NCBI GenBank assembly: GCA_039519185.1 | Contig: CM076850.1 | Span: 85,852,270 to 85,916,269 of the forward strand | Reading direction: 5' to 3' | DNA length: 64,000 nt | From: Astragalus membranaceus | Taxonomy: Eukaryota > Streptophyta > Magnoliopsida > Fabales > Fabaceae | The notes under the pieces: generated by a model | Seen by the model: the letters and a program-made list of their open reading frames with translations, nothing else | Told to the model about the DNA's origin: nothing | The model's database searches: none | Part shown: in pieces, positions 10,800 to 24,521 of the stretch | Layout: each line of letters opens with the position of its first letter | Numbering within the stretch: the first letter of the stretch is position 1 | Position numbers and translations under genes: made by a program

Positions 10800-11500
10800 G
10801 ATCGCAATCTTACGAGCGGTGGATGAGATGTGATGGCACAGTTGGAGCACAATCTCACGAGCGCTGGATGAGAAAGACAATCGGATTCGATAAACAGATT
10901 ACAAAACCAAATCAGTAACATAGCTAGCATTCAGAATTCCAAATTGCACCTGAGGAAAATTACACACCTTTGCAGAATATGAGAAGCCCAGGAGCGAGTG
11001 ACACATCCACCACAAATAAAATCGTTTCAGAGGGTTAGGGTTCAAATCGCAACTAGAGAGAAGCAGAATCGATCCAGAGGGAAGCAGAATTGCCCTTCTC
11101 ATGAAGAGAAGCAGAATCGCAACCAGAGAGAAGGAGAATCGCACCTCTGATGAAGAGAAACAGAACCGTGACCAGAGAGAAGCAGAATCACACTTCGCAG
11201 TTCTGATGAAAAGATTCGCACCACGTTCAAACGTTAGGGTTCAAGGATTTTGGTGGCGGCGGTGAGTGGTTAGTGGTGAATGGTGAGTGGCGGTGGTGAA
11301 TGGCAGAGGAGGGAGGAGGTCAGGGGAGGAGAGTGGAGGGTGAGGGTGAAGCGAGTGAGTGAGAGAGAAAGAGTGGAGGGAGGAGGACGGTGGAGAATGA
11401 GGGAAGCATTTCATTGGAAGAGAGAAACGGTGGAGAGTGAATGTGTTAAAATGAGAGAAGTGAGAGGGTTCGAGGGAAGCTGGGTATTGTTTTATTTGGG
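10800..11500 (-). promoter_or_regulatory. pyrimidine-rich leader of CACTA-A (putative promoter and 5' UTR)
   Basis: Read on minus from the right terminus inward, it begins just past the GCGACGGA array with TATAAACCCAAATAAAAC, followed by a CT-rich stretch (about 11400-11270) and repeats of CTTCTCTC around 11030-11220. Composition resembles a plant promoter and 5' UTR. All four captured gene fragments lie downstream on the same strand. Function is inferred. Confidence 0.42.
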
Positions 11501-11715
11501 TTTATAGTTTGCGACGGATTTTTAGAGGTTTCCGACGAAAATATCTGTCGGAAATTTGCGACGGAAAACGACTTCGTCGCAAATGTAAGCGGGAATTTTA
11601 GCGCTTCTTTTGCTGAACATTTGCGACGACTTTTTCGTCGGAAATCCGTCGAAAATTGCGACGGATAAGAGTTCGTCGGAAAGTTTCGTAGGAAACGCCA
11701 CTTATTCTTGTAGTG

Positions 11716-13248
11716 ATATGCAGTTGGTTGGATAGAAGCAGTTGCTTGGACTGGTGCAGTAGCATTAGCTTGCACGGAAGCAGGAACATAGACATTTGGT
11801 TGGACAATTACAATTGCTTGCACAAAAGCAAGAACAGAGACATTTACTTGTTATGGTGCAGTAGCATTAGCTTGCTCTGGTGCATTAACATCTTCTTGGA
11901 CAAGAACTTTTTTTTTGGTTTTCTCTACAACAAAAATAGCAATATTTAAATTTGTAACAGTTTGAAAATGCAATTGATAAACAATTAGGAATATATTTGA
12001 ATTGTGCATCTTTAGCTTCTTAGCATAAGGTAGTTGTTCCTCATCAGGTTGCCTTCTCCCGAGTTCCTCTGGCCTACCAGGGCCTCTTTTATACTCTAGT
12101 GGCATCATATCCTACACTTCAACAACATGCGACATATCTTGCCCATTTATAGCACTTGCACCATGACCATATGCAAGTTCATAACAATATTTTGTATAAC
12201 ATGCATCAACACAATCCTCAGGGATTTTTTCTCTATATGCTTTGGCAGCACATGCATGTCTGCAAAGAATACAACCTAGCTGCCAAAAATTACAACTTCA
12301 ACTTAATTTCCCTAGGTCAACAACAAATGCCCTACTTCTATACTTGTGTACTACTTGCCACTCAAGGTCACCAAACAATGTAGCCACTTCCCTCAGCCTC
12401 CGTTTCCAACCTCTTCTTAGGCTTAGGCATCACTCTATGTGGCCATCTCTGTAGTTTTTCCCTCTACTTAGCAACCCTATCAATCAAATAATCCCCAATC
12501 CACTCACATATTGTAAGAATAGGCTTATCGTTAGCAGTTAATATTGTACCATTAAAATCTTCAGAGATTTTATCCATCAATACATCACACTTAGGGTAAT
12601 AAGAAAATGCATGCTTACACCAAGATTGTTTTGGAACATCCATTAGCCACTCCCAACACTTAGCATCCACTTTCTTCAACTCATTCTCTTGCCATGCTTG
12701 CTAGCATGTTGCCTTTGTTGCCCCCATCATAAGGTCTCCGATGACAATTCCCCCACCAAATTTCTTCTTGCAGTTTGCACACAAGTGCATGACACATAAT
12801 CTATGCTCAATGGTGTTACCCATCTCCTCAAACACGGGTATCAAGTCCTGCAAAAAACAAATTGTTACCAAACATATATTTAGAGGCAGAAAATGAACAT
12901 ATTGGAATATAATGTTGTGTAAACAGAATTTTAAAGTAATTTACCTTTTGTTGGTCAGAACTAAATACCCATCTTCTATCTTTCTCAATGTCCTCCAATA
13001 ATAAGGTTAAAAACCATCTCCAAAACTCTTTGGTTTCTTTTTCAACAACCCCAAAAGCTAAGGGGAAATATTGATCATTTGTATATCTCCCAACAGGAAC
13101 TAGAAGATGTCCCCCATATTTGGTCTTGAGTTGACACCCATCAACACTAATAAATGGTCTACATCCCTTCAAGAACCCGTTCTTGCACCCATCAAAGAAA
13201 AAGTAGAAAGATCCAAACCTTAGCTCAAGTGTTGGCATTTGGTCTAAC
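11716..13248 (-). pseudogene. MULE transposase, catalytic and SWIM-finger region, with disruptions
   Basis: Minus-strand 13238 down to 12828 encodes FFFDGCKNGFLKGCRPFISV, DGCQLKTKYGG, NDQYFPLAFGVVEKETKEFWRWFL, the MULE (MuDR-type) transposase domain including the first catalytic Asp of the DDE triad (SVDG). 12679-12464 continues with KCWEWLMDVPKQSWCKHAFS and CEWI. Further down, after stops and frame changes, CNFWQLGCILCRHACAA is a SWIM zinc finger, and GPGRPEELGRRQPDEEQ is the usual basic tail. The enzyme cuts and rejoins the element ends at the TIRs. Internal stops, for instance after DRVAK, show inactivity. The N-terminal part is found at 39835 onward, beyond CACTA-B. Confidence 0.78.
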
Positions 13249-14399
13249 CACTACAACATTTATTGTTTCTGGCGACTCAAGACCATACTTGTAAAAAGAG
13301 TTTCAGATAATGACAGAGAAGACTCTTTCATTCAGACGATTATGCGTCGAGCGGTGATTACCGTGGCACCTTTTTACACCAAAAATAATTATAAGTGAAA
13401 AAAGTACGAGAAACGAGTAAATTTGTTTTTCAAATAAAATTTTCAATCCATTCGAAATACTTTTCGCAAATAAAAGATGTCGTCGAAATTCTTAAATTAG
13501 GTAAACACAATTTATAATAATATTAAAGACTAAAGCGATACAACTTTTCTTTCAATATAATACAAGAATGATATTAATTATAATAATAAGAGTACAACCA
13601 AAATCTCGATGTCACGTGATTAGAGCAATTAACCTTTAACTCAATTAACTAAAAAAAGGAGTAACATCAACGCGTAGTATCATACTGCAAGTCACGGGGC
13701 CACTACTGCACGAATGTAGAAGGCTGCTCCAACGGCACCTGGAACTCAATCTAAAAAAATGGTGCATGGGTGAGAAAATCGTCCAAACCATATAAAGAAC
13801 ATAAGACCGAAACTAAAACAACAAAGACTACCACAATCCATCAAATCAATATCAAATCGTCAATCCCTAAGAAATGTCAAAAATCGACATGCCCATATTG
13901 AGACATGTCACGAAGTGAAGCCAAGCAATGCCCATAACTAAGGAGCGAGGGAATCACATAACACAGAATACAACGAACATGCCACGCGTGCTCGGTCGAT
14001 CATCAACTAATATCAGTCTAGATCTTAAACAATATTAACTTGTATCATTTAGACTTACCGATCATTCTAATCCATTAGCACATTAAACATGCACTAACTC
14101 ATCATTTAACTTTTACCGCTAACCATTTCTTCTCACTTAAGTTATTATAATTAATTATGAGTAGCTCCCAGGTTATACACTACAAGAATAAGTGCTTTTT
14201 CCTGCCATTTTTTCCGACGAACTCTTATTCGTCGGAATTTCCGAAGGATTTCCGACGAAAAAGTCGTCGCAAATGTTCAGGAAAAAAGGTGCCTAATTTC
14301 CCGCTTACGTTTCCGACGAAAACGTGTTTCATCGCAAATTTCCGACGGATATTTTCGTCGGAAACGTCTAAAATGTCGTCGCAAACTAACACATCCTAA

Positions 14400-14687
14400 A
14401 TTAAAGGAACCTCATCCCACGAACCTCATTTCACGCATTCACTACTTCCCTCTCAGACGCCCTCTCTCTCGATCACTTACCTCACGCTGCCCCCACCCTC
14501 TCCCTCTCACCTTTCTCCGCCTCCGCCTCCGCCTCCACCTGCCTCCACCCCTGTCGTTGCTCAGCCGGTCCTTCGCTTCTCACCACCACCATTTCGTCTT
14601 CCCCTCTTCAACCACAGTTCATCTCCACCACTGAAAAGCAGAAGCGCTCCTCCTCACCCCCAATCCGAACCATAACCAGAAAATCGC
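14400..14687 (+). promoter_or_regulatory. pyrimidine-rich leader of CACTA-C, first part
   Basis: Immediately inside the left array lies a strongly CT-rich stretch (TCTCTCGATCACTTACC, repeated CCGCCTCC, TCCACCACTGAAAAGCAG). It resembles a 5' UTR and continues on the other side of the Ogre-like element at 27185, where the phrase TCTCCACCACTGAAAAGCAG recurs. The leader faces the captured exons in sense orientation. Confidence 0.45.
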
Positions 14688-17175
14688 TGTTATACCCCAA
14701 TTTTGTCCGAGCTCTTGTTAATAGTGTTTTAATTTGCTAGGTCGCATTTTTTGCAAGTCTCGAGTCTTGTTAACGCGTGTCGGTGTCATGCGAGTGTCGT
14801 TAAGATGCCATTTGTGTAATTGGACCAACAGTTGGGTTATTGGGCCTACACATATACGAATTGGGCTTATCATCTTGAGACGGGCCCAAGAGCGCAGTTC
14901 TGAGTTAATTTTTAGTGCATTTATCTAGTTGGGCCGGATTTCCCTTTTGTATTTGGCCCAACTTCTTTTATTATTTTTATTTTGTCCATTTAATTTATTT
15001 TGGGTAATGCATAGTCCAAGATGTCAAAGAATCCAATTTAATAGCATTTAGGAGTGTCCAAGAGTCCAAAATGTCCAAAAAATATAGTAATAAAAAATAA
15101 AAAATAATAAAAACGAAAATTAAATAAAAAATGCAAATATTACAAAATAAATAAATAAAAAACTAAATGTTTTGCTGTGTATGTATTTTCAGCATTAGAG
15201 CCATCTCCTTTTTGTTGTTCTTCACTTTTTCCCATTTTTGGCTAAAGTTATCACAAATTTTACAAGCAAGCAGCAAAAGTCTGCTCCAAGCCACCCATTG
15301 CTTCACATCATCCACTGCTCCACGCCACCCCCCCCTCTAAACCCAGCAACATTCAATACCCAGAAGGTTTTTGCTTCCCTCTACACCAACCAGCCTGTAT
15401 ACAACACAAACAAACATACCACACAATCAGCCTATAAATACTGTGAACAACAACATACCCACAGTCAGAAAAGAACACAAAAAAAATAGTAGCAAACAGA
15501 ACCATTCGCATACAGAAAAATGCACACACAGCAGCAGAGAAGTCCCTGAGAAAACACAACAACTCACAAGCACCAAAAATAGAAGCAGTAGCAGTCAAAG
15601 CAACACGCAGCAATAGTAATAGGCGAATAATCAGAAGCTGTATAAAAGATCATTGTTCGCACCTCCCTGTTTACTTCGTACGCCCCCTTCTGAAGCCCAT
15701 GATCTTTTTTGAAACGCAGCCCAGCTTGCAAAAAAAAACAAGCTGGGCTCACTATCTGCACCCCAGTTTTAATAATGCACCCCTCCTTTTATTTACACCC
15801 TTATTTTACTGCCGCACCCCCTGTTCTTTTTTTTATTTCGTTTCTTTTCCCTAAGCGAACCTTTTTTTTTTACAAACCTTTTTTTCCCAATAATGGATAA
15901 ATGTTTCCCCAAACAAAAAATAATCCAATTGCGAAAACTTTTCAAAATCGAAACTTTGTTAATAGTCTTGCGAAGCATCTGCTTGCATGATTATTAACAA
16001 TGGAGTGCTAGTGATAATCACTCATAACCTTTGTTAGTTTGATTATCATGAATGCTTTCGATTTCAAAAGATATTTTCCCAAGCATCAAAAATCACGGCA
16101 AGTGTTAGTAATGATCACCCATAACCTTTGTTAGTTTGACCATCATGAACGCTCTTCATTTTCCAAAACATCATCAAAAGGATTTTTTCATTTTCAAGGC
16201 TCCTTAGAACTACGTCGCTTTGATTCCCGTTTGGGATACGTAGGAGCGAGTCACATTCTCGTCAAGCGCAATCATAAAAAGTTTAGCATTTGCATAACAA
16301 AAAGAAAAGAGTTATTTTCATAACAAAAAAGAATCACTTTTGCAAACCAAGATCATTTTCAGAACGAAGACCTTTTCCTTTCTAAAAACATTTTCAACCC
16401 ATCGTCGCTAGTGGCTAATCAGAACCTTTGTTCGTCTAGCCATTGGTGGCGATGTCTTTTTCCCAAAAGAACAACAAGCGATGATCACTCATAACCTTTG
16501 TTAGTTTGATCATTCGTGCTAATCAATCTCTTTCGAAAACCCCTTTCAAAAGAACAAATAAAAACGAGTCGATACTAATAGTCAATCAGAACCTTTGTTC
16601 GTCTGACTGGCGGTAGTGACTCTCATTTTCAAGAGTACTTAGCGGTGATTACCCATAACCTTGGTTAGTTTAATCATTCACTAAATGCTCGTCCTATTTC
16701 GAAAACTCATTAAAAAGATAAAAGACAAAAACCTTTTTCAGGACAAAGAAGAACTACGTAGCTTTGAGTTCTCCATCGCACTGGGAGATACGTAGGAGCG
16801 GGCCATGTCCCGTCAAGCATTTTTTTTCTAAAAACCCATTCTTCCCCCTTTTCTTTTTCATGATAAATAAAGATTTTCATTAAGAATTTTTCAACAAGAA
16901 GTAGAGAGGCAAAGTTAAGTATTTTCAAGTCAACACACTAAAACCACACATTTAATTAAAGGTTCCCTCTCAGTAGAGAGGACGTGTGGGGTGCTACCAC
17001 CTTCCCCGCGTGTAACCGACCCCCGGACCCTATTCTCTAGTTTCGCAAGACCAATCGCTTTCCAAAAAAGGTTTTCCTAATATTTTCCTTAATAAATATT
17101 GGTGGCGGCTTCATTGATTTTAGAAAAGTTGTGAACGAGGAAGGTTCTCCCTCGGGGACTTTTTCGGGCGCAACA
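14688..17175 (+). repeat. 5' LTR of the Ogre-like element
   Basis: It contains six dispersed copies (about 16010-16680) of a roughly 35-bp unit around CATAACCTTTGTTAGTTTGA or its variant CAGAACCTTTGTTCGTCT. Two blocks at about 16207 and 16748 pair CTACGT..GCTTTGA with GGGATACGTAGGAGC or GAGATACGTAGGAGC, forming an inverted CTACGTA/TACGTAG motif. Further copies lie just downstream in the interior (17700, 18360). Confidence 0.88.
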
Positions 17176-17195
17176 GCTGGCGACTTCACTGGGGA
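17176..17195 (+). other. primer-binding site of the Ogre-like element
   Basis: GCTGGCGACTTCACTGGGGA follows the 5' LTR directly. The TGGCGACT..(A/G)CTGGGGA pattern is complementary to the 3' end of a tRNA-Arg, as in Ogre-group elements. Confidence 0.7.
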
Positions 17196-20100
17196 ATAAA
17201 AAACATTTTTTCAAAAGTGGGTCAAGCCTAATTAATTAAGTGTGTGGTTTGTGTGATTGATTTGAACATCTTGCTTTGCCTCTACTCTTCTTCTTTTTCA
17301 TAATCATGTTGCATCCATGTGCATTCTTCTTCTATGTTTTCTTTTGTTTAAAATAATAGATAGTTACTTCTTTGCTTAAATGCTTGGTTCCCTCATGCAT
17401 ATTTCCCCTCTCTTGTCATGTCCCCTTCTTCTTTGCTTGCTTTCTTGAGGTAAGTAGTGCATTGTTGTCGGCACCCTAGATTAGTTGTATTTTATTGGTA
17501 TTGAACCCTAGGGTAGACGACATGTTATTGCTTTCTATTTTCTGGACTGTTCCGGATTTCCATTTGCAGGTGGGGTAGTTTTTTAAAGAAATGCCCTTCG
17601 CACACACACATACACTTGTACCTTGAGGCTATATGATTAGAGAAAGAGACCATAACCCAGGTCTATTAGGATACCATAGGATGAGTGGATCCGAGTAGTG
17701 GGAGCCCATCAGGACCTTTGTCCGTTTGGCTACTCGCGAAAGTTTCAATCAGAGTTGTGCTCTTTTATGATGCTTCGTATCTAGCAGTTTGCTGCATTTA
17801 CGGGGATTTTCATGAGAGGGACTGTGGCTCTGATGGCCTTTGTGAGGGTGTGAATAGAGCTACATGAGAAGATTATCCCTAAAGTACCTTAGATCATAGG
17901 TTCTACCCCCTTTTAGGTCACAAGGGCTTCCCAAATTGTGTGTTGCATTGTTGCATTTCGTCCAGTTAATTTTTCCCTCAAAGATTTTCAAAAAAAAAAA
18001 GGATATGATTTTCCCTTAAACACCTATATGAGGCGGCATATAGTGTGAAAGTTTTCTAAATTCCGCCTGTGAATACCCTCCTTATGCAGAAACCTCAAAA
18101 ATAAAAGGTGTCTTGCATCCTGCATCATTGCATCATTGCATCATTACATCATTGCGTCATTTGCATTAAATAAAGTTCCAATTTTGAAAAAAAATTATTC
18201 ATCTTGCATTTCATTTCATTGCATAAAAATGAAAAAACAATTGTCATCTTCATAGCTTAAGCATTTCGTTTATAATCAAAAAAGAGGAAAAAGCTCCTCG
18301 CCAAGTTCATCCATAGCATGGCATTCATGCATAAGCATTATTTCAAAAAAAGACTCAGTAGAACTACGTAAGCTTTGATTCCTCATTACAATGGGGATAC
18401 GTAGGAGCGGGTCATACCCCGTCAAGCACATCCTTTCTAAAACCTTTTTTTATAATAGATCATTTGCATCTCCAAATAATTTTCAAAATCATGTTCCAAA
18501 ACTAAAAATAAAAAAAAATGAAAAGTTTCCAATGCATGCATCTTCTCTAAACAAAGAAAAAATAGAAAAGCTCTTCATGTAAAAGCTCTTCATGTAAAAG
18601 CTCAATGAGTAAAAGTGCACCTTCGAATGACGAAGGGTAATATCTCAAATTTGTTTGTGCACTACAAATTTGAGATGTTACTCCACGGTATCGGGGCACT
18701 TTGACCCTATCAAATGAGGTTTGTTTTCAAATAAGAGAATAAGTTTGAGTTAACCAAATGTCGAAGCATTTCAATATATTGCGTGAAGTATTGAGTCAGG
18801 ATCCACTCAATGTTTCATGCAAGTTACTCAGAGTAACGACAATTGGTTGCCTCACGTCATCATTTCTACAAAAAAAAAAGGGAGGAGGCATTGACATTTC
18901 ATATCTCGTCTTGCCTCTAAAGAATGAAAACCATTTTGAAAATATCATTCTTGCATGCCTAGGAATTTCATTTTTCATCTTGCATCAAAAACACTCGAAA
19001 GTCCTTTAGAACAATTCCACTTCCCAAGTGGTCATTTTCCTTGCATTTTCATCATGTTTGCATACATGCATTTTTCTCTATCTCATTTAGGTTTGTCAAG
19101 AGTGCATTCTCCGCACGTGTGCGCTTCCATTCACTAAGGCTTTCTTTTCCCTAATTTTCTCGAAAAAATCCAAAAATCGTGTCTTATTAGAAGCGCGCCT
19201 CATGCATTATTGTTGTCCTTTTTCACACATCATGAAAAATAATACATTAACCTCTCGTCTTGCATGCATTCAATAAAAAGCATGTCTTCCCACGCATTTT
19301 AAAAAAAAAAATCATTGCGAGTATCATGCATTTCATTGCACAAAAAAAATGAAAACAAGAAAGCATCTCATTCATAATCATGAACAAAAGTCGTCATCAA
19401 ATTTATTCAAAATGTAGCATTCATGCACCATTTCATTAACCTCATCACTTTGGTTCAAAATACATCATTCCTCCATACATGCATCTTTCAAAAAGGAAGG
19501 AACATTGGCATTTCATACTTTGCCTTGCCTCTAAAAAAAAAAAATCATCATTCCTGCATCTTTCATCATTCAAAAGAAAAAAGGGGGCATCGGCATTTCA
19601 TATCTTGTCTTGCCTCTATAAAAATCATTTTGAAAAGAAGCAGCATTCTTGCATCATTCATCATCCAAGGATGCATTGGCATTTCATATTTCGTCTTGCA
19701 TAAAAAGAAAGCATAAAAAAAAAACTTTTAGAATAATCACACTTTTCAAGTGAATATGCTTTCATACTTTTCATTTTCATCATGTATACATCATAATGTT
19801 TTCATCCATGCATTGCATACAACAAAAATGTTGTGATGAGAGACGAGATGTTCTTGCAAAATAATCTTTCCTTTTTGGAAAAGTTTACCCTCACACATTT
19901 GCAAACTCAAGGTGTTCCAAGGCACTCAGTTTTTCACATTAATAACTCATTTGTATTTCCTTCAAAAAGGGCATTACATCTCATCCATTCCATGATAAAA
20001 GACCGAAACAGTTCATCAAAAAGGTTTTTATATCATATTTTAAACCAATGTTAACTCTCTGAGAAGCGTTCTTCTAGTAAGCATGCATGCCAGATGCAGT

Positions 20101-20344
20101 TTCTCTTGTTTGAGTCAGTCAATTTCCTTCATTTACCATCATTCCCCATCCAAGTCTAATCCTGCCCCGATCCACCCATAAAGTGCATATTCTCTCCCAT
20201 CAGTGCATACTTGACTTTTTGGTTCATTCTCACTAACGCTTTAAGTCCTCCACGCTGGGGCAATTCTGTGATCACTAATTTTCTTTGTCAGTATCATATT
20301 CCTTTAGTGCAAGTCTTTCTAAAAAAATATATAATAAATAAAAA

Positions 20345-20450
20345 AGATAAAGTGAGCTCGCTAGGTTGAAAACCCGCAAAGGGCAGCCTAGGCAAAAAAG
20401 AGCGCCCGGTGGATTGAAAACTCGCAAAGAGCGGTCCAGGCAAAAATTAG
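20345..20450 (+). repeat. two imperfect copies of a GAAAACCCGCAAAGGGC-type unit
   Basis: TAGGTTGAAAACCCGCAAAG and, about 60 bp later, TGGATTGAAAACTCGCAAAG are each followed by a GCxxxCCxAGGCAAAAA tail. They lie in the Ogre-like interior. Confidence 0.5.
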
Positions 20451-20879
20451 GGCACAAAAAAAAAGGGGAAAATAAAAGAGCAAACACATAAAGATAGATA
20501 AATTATTGTCCTAAAGTTAAGTCTTACAGAAATAAGCAATCAGGGTTTGAAATGAAATTTGGCCATCTCTCCATACCCTCAAGAACCTAAAATCCCAGAA
20601 GGTCCATTCCCTACCCCTCTTAAGCCAAATGTTCAAAATCACAAAAACACCCTTTGTTACCCATCTTAAGCCGAGAAAAGCCCAAGATATCCCCATCACT
20701 CTAGATGAGGGTTAATTCTACATCAAAGATGGTATATCATTTTCACCCGAGTCAAAAGGAAAGGAAATTCACCAAAGGAGGGGAATAACAAAGTTTTAAA
20801 AGGAGAATCCCGAAACAAAGAAAGGAAGACAAAGGGAGTATAAATTAAGAGTCAATACATTTTGCCATGGAGCATAAGA

Positions 20880-21020
20880 GCTCCCCTTCCAAAAAGCCCT
20901 CAATGCAATGGGTTCAATCATTTCTCCTTTCAAAAAAGCCCTCAATTCAATGGGTTCAATTATCTCTCCTTTCAAAAAAAACCCTCAATTCGTTGGGTTT
21001 AACCATCTCTTCTTTCATAA
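20880..21020 (+). repeat. tandem repeat of about 50 bp, three copies
   Basis: Units contain CCCTCAAT(G/T)CAATGGGTT followed by CTCCTTTCAAAAAA. The third copy has CCCTCAATTCGTTGGGTT and a diverged end. They produce the repetitive K/P/S frames here. Confidence 0.65.
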
Positions 21021-23595
21021 AACCCCTAAACACTTCATTAAGCTCAATCATCCCCTTCTCCACATCACAACCCTAAAAAGTCCATCCCGATCAATGACTA
21101 ATTGCCTTCGTTTTCTCAAGTTTTAATTTTAGGACAAATAAGTTTATCTATTTGCGACGTGTTTGCTCAAAAGGAAAAAAACAAACAAGCAGAAAAAAGA
21201 AAGCTGCTCAAAAAGAAAAAACAAACGATCAAAAAGGAAAGTTGGTAAAAAAGAAGAAGGACTTGCACTCCAAGGTGCATTCATGTTTCATTAAAACAAG
21301 GTCTAGTGGTCACCAAGTAGAGCCTCTCATCATACTAAAAAGTCAAAACTTTCATTGCATTTGAGTTGTTCTTAAAGAAAACCAAAAGTGTGTACTAGGG
21401 GCATTTCCTTCACCTCTCACTCCACTCAACTTTGGGGAGGTCTGTTCATTGCCCATCCCCTTCATATATCACCCTCAGTTCATAACCATCACCATAACTC
21501 TGTCGCCTTTCACAACCTCACTCAAAGAAACCATTTGAAATGTCATTCGAAAGTGGGGCAAGTGCGTTCCCATTCCTGCACCTCATTCATTCCTATAAAA
21601 CCTCACCGGGGCAATCTCTCAACTCACTACCCTAGACAAAGCCTTGTCATTCTAATCGGGGCAGCCTTGTCCTTGTTATGACTGGGGCAACATCAAACTT
21701 TATGGGTTGAGACAAAATCTCTTTTGATCCACCTTCCCTTTCAAAAGCCGAAGCATTCCCAATTCATCATCTTCTACGCCCCTAGTTGTTGTCACCACTA
21801 GACAGGGGCAAACTACTCACTCATCGAAGACCTGAATTGGGGTGATCTTGTATCTCTTGATCCCTCATAAGCTTCGGTAATAGCCATGTCGGTCATTCCT
21901 TCACTTGCCATAAATGTTCATGTCCTAAACCAATTCCAAGTTAACTGACTCATTCATTCACATTTGCACTCCTATGCATGCTTACTAGACAATGCTTCAA
22001 AAGAGAGAACACAAGTTGTTTACGTGATATCTAAAATTCAGTCATCACGGAAAGAAAGAGAAAACAAGTAAGGTTGTTTGTAAATAAAAACCTTGAGAAC
22101 ACCGGAGTTTGAATCAAATACAGTTTTTCAACAGAATGGGCAATAGTCATCTCAATTCCTTGCATTCAAAGTCTCGCGTCTCATCTTCACAAAATGTTTA
22201 CCTCATGCACCTAGGCATTTCATTATGGCATATGCATCGAAGCATTACATTTGCATCTTCACATTTTGTGCATTCATCACATAGCAAAAAAACTTTCCAC
22301 GTCAGTTGCACCATATTAATACATGCATTTCATAGAGGAAAATAGTAAAGAAGAAAAAGCAGAAATCTTTTCATTGCATTGGCACCATATTAATGTTCGC
22401 ACTTCATAAAAAGGAAAAGAACAAAATCATTGCATGTCATTCATCATTAGAGCATTACATTTTGCATCAGATATTTCATAGAAAAAGCAAAGAAAGCAAA
22501 AAGAAAACAAAGAAAAGAAACCACAAAAGCAACACAAGCATTCCATGTCATTCACCATTCCACAAGATACTAATCATTGCACGCGTCATTGCATCATCAA
22601 AATCCTTCAGACCATTAGGTCAATACAGACATATGTTGACCCATAAACCAGACCTTTGTGTCCATAATTCAAAGCTACCCCCTTGATCCCAGGCGATCCT
22701 CATTTCATGTCTTCTCATTCATTGCTTTTTCATTAGCACATCCAGTGTTGACTCTCACTTGCAAACTCCAAACAAGCAACAAAAAGAACAGAAACATTCC
22801 CTGTCATCCAGCATTCCATATCATTCATCATTTCATAAGCATTCCTTTGTCATTCAATCCTCAAACATTAAAGCGGTGCATTTGCATCATATTAACGTTA
22901 GCATTTCCATAAAAGAAAAAGAACAAAAAATCATTGCATCAAACATCAGAGCATTGCATCATATTAATGTTTGCATTTCATAGAGGAAAATAGTAAAGAA
23001 GAAAAAGCATTCATCATCATTGCATCAGACATCAAATCAAGTCTCAAAGTACAAAATCGTTTTCAAAAAATAGGAGACTAAGTCGAATGTACATTTGAAA
23101 TAGTCATCACGATAGGACACTTGAATTGATCACTCAAGAATCCTAAGATCCCTATGCCAAAAAAAGAAAACAAACAAAAACATTCAGTGTCGTCTACATC
23201 ATAGTAATGTTTGCGTTCCATCAAATATCCAAGCAATACAGTTGCATCGCATCAATACTTGCATCTCATAGAAGAAAAGAAAGCTAGAACATCCCATGTC
23301 ATTCATCATTTCATGTTATTCATCATTTTATAGCAATATTCCCATTTCATAGAAAAAAAAACAAACAAAGAAGAGAAAGTTTTCCTTTGCACGTCATTCC
23401 ATTAAAATACATGAGCATTCCATGTCATCAAACACCAAAGCTTTGCATTCGCATACCCATGATTCTTAAAAGAGCAAGAAGATAAGCCAAAGGAGAGAAA
23501 AGAGAAGAGCCAAGAGAGCAACAAAAAGAAAAGAAAAGAAAGAAAAAGAAAGAAGAGAAGCTAGAGAAAGAGAAAAAGGCATATAAGAACAGGAG

Positions 23596-23845
23596 AAAAT
23601 CATGCATTCATCAGACATAAACAAAAGAAAAAGAAAATCATGCATCACGTACAGACAAGAGAAGAAAAGGAAAATCACTGCATTCATCAAACATATAATA
23701 ACAGTAGAAAATCATGCATTCATCAGACATAAACAAAAGAAAAAGAAAATCATGCATTACGTACAGACAAGAGAAAAAAAGGAAAATCACTGCATTCATC
23801 AAACATATAAGAACAGTAGAAAATCATGCATTCATCCGACATAGA
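23596..23845 (+). repeat. tandem repeat of about 112 bp, a little over two copies
   Basis: Each unit starts AAAATCATGCATTCATC, contains ACGTACAGACAAGAGAA and ends near CATCAAACATATAA. Copies start at about 23596 and 23708, with a partial one near 23819. It lies in the 3' part of the Ogre-like interior. Confidence 0.75.
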
Positions 23846-24398
23846 CAAAAGAAAAAAAGAAACTCATTACATTTACATTCATCATAAGAAAAAGAAAACA
23901 GCAATCATGGCATTTGCATTGCATGCATTTGTTCATTTTCAGCTGCAGGTACGAGGAGAGGATGAGCACTTCGGTGTTAGCCCTCGCCCCCAGATTCCAG
24001 AAGATGCTCCCCCAAGTTGGGAGTTCAAAAAAGAAGAAGGGAGAAACAAAAAACAGGAAAAGAAAAAGAGAAAAGAAAAGAGAGCGCTCAGGCGCGCATG
24101 GCGGATTGGAGTCCACAGAGACCATCGCTCCCTTCTGCCCAGGTCTCACATCGTGTACGAGCAATGCGATGGACCGCAGCCCCATGCGAGGCGCAACGGA
24201 ATAGTTGTATCAAGCCTAAGATACAGTGGACGCCGTGCATTGATCTGTATATCAGTTCCGGAGCTGATAGCGATCCCCCCGGTCGCTCGAAAGGCCAACA
24301 GGAAGAGCGTGCTCCTCAAAGCCACGTGCAAACTCGGGTTCATCAAGAGTTCGTTTAAGGATTACAGGTTTTAGGCAGCCCGGGCAATTTATCGCTTT

Positions 24399-24521
24399 CT
24401 GCACGCAAGTGCCCATTTCACTTTTCTGTCTGCATGCCAAGTGCCCATTTTACTTTTCTGTTTGCACGCCAAGTGCCCATTTTATCTTTCTGTCTGCTCG
24501 TCAGTGTTCATTTACTGTTTT
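24399..24521 (+). repeat. tandem repeat of about 32 bp, four copies
   Basis: Units run GCAYGCCAAGTGCCCATTTT followed by ACTTTTCTGTYT. The fourth copy is diverged. The array lies between the last interior frame and the polypurine tract. Confidence 0.75.

Larger units (their letters stand above)
5928..11715 (-). mobile_element. CACTA-A: gene-capturing CACTA transposon
   Basis: The left end is CACTACAAGAAATTCAACG at 5928; the right end, reversed, is CACTACAAGAATAAGTGGCG at 11715. A perfect 3-bp duplication ATA flanks it. Dense subterminal arrays of TTTGCGACGGA/TCCGTCGCAAA words occupy about 5945-6190 and 11505-11695. No transposase is present. Between the arrays are minus-strand exons of four unrelated genes (importin SAD2-like, two receptor-like kinases, a SEC14-like protein) and a pyrimidine-rich leader next to the right array. 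It interrupts the C-terminal tail of the MULE transposase. Confidence 0.88.

Noticed and set aside
20867..21126. Repetitive frame with SLLSKKPSIQWVQ units
   Set aside because: Translation of a 50-bp tandem repeat in a non-coding retrotransposon interior.
23826..24374. 182-codon frame at the 3' end of the Ogre-like interior
   Set aside because: Starts in a tandem repeat, has a Lys-rich run, no gag or pol motif; overlapping frames of similar length exist in all phases.
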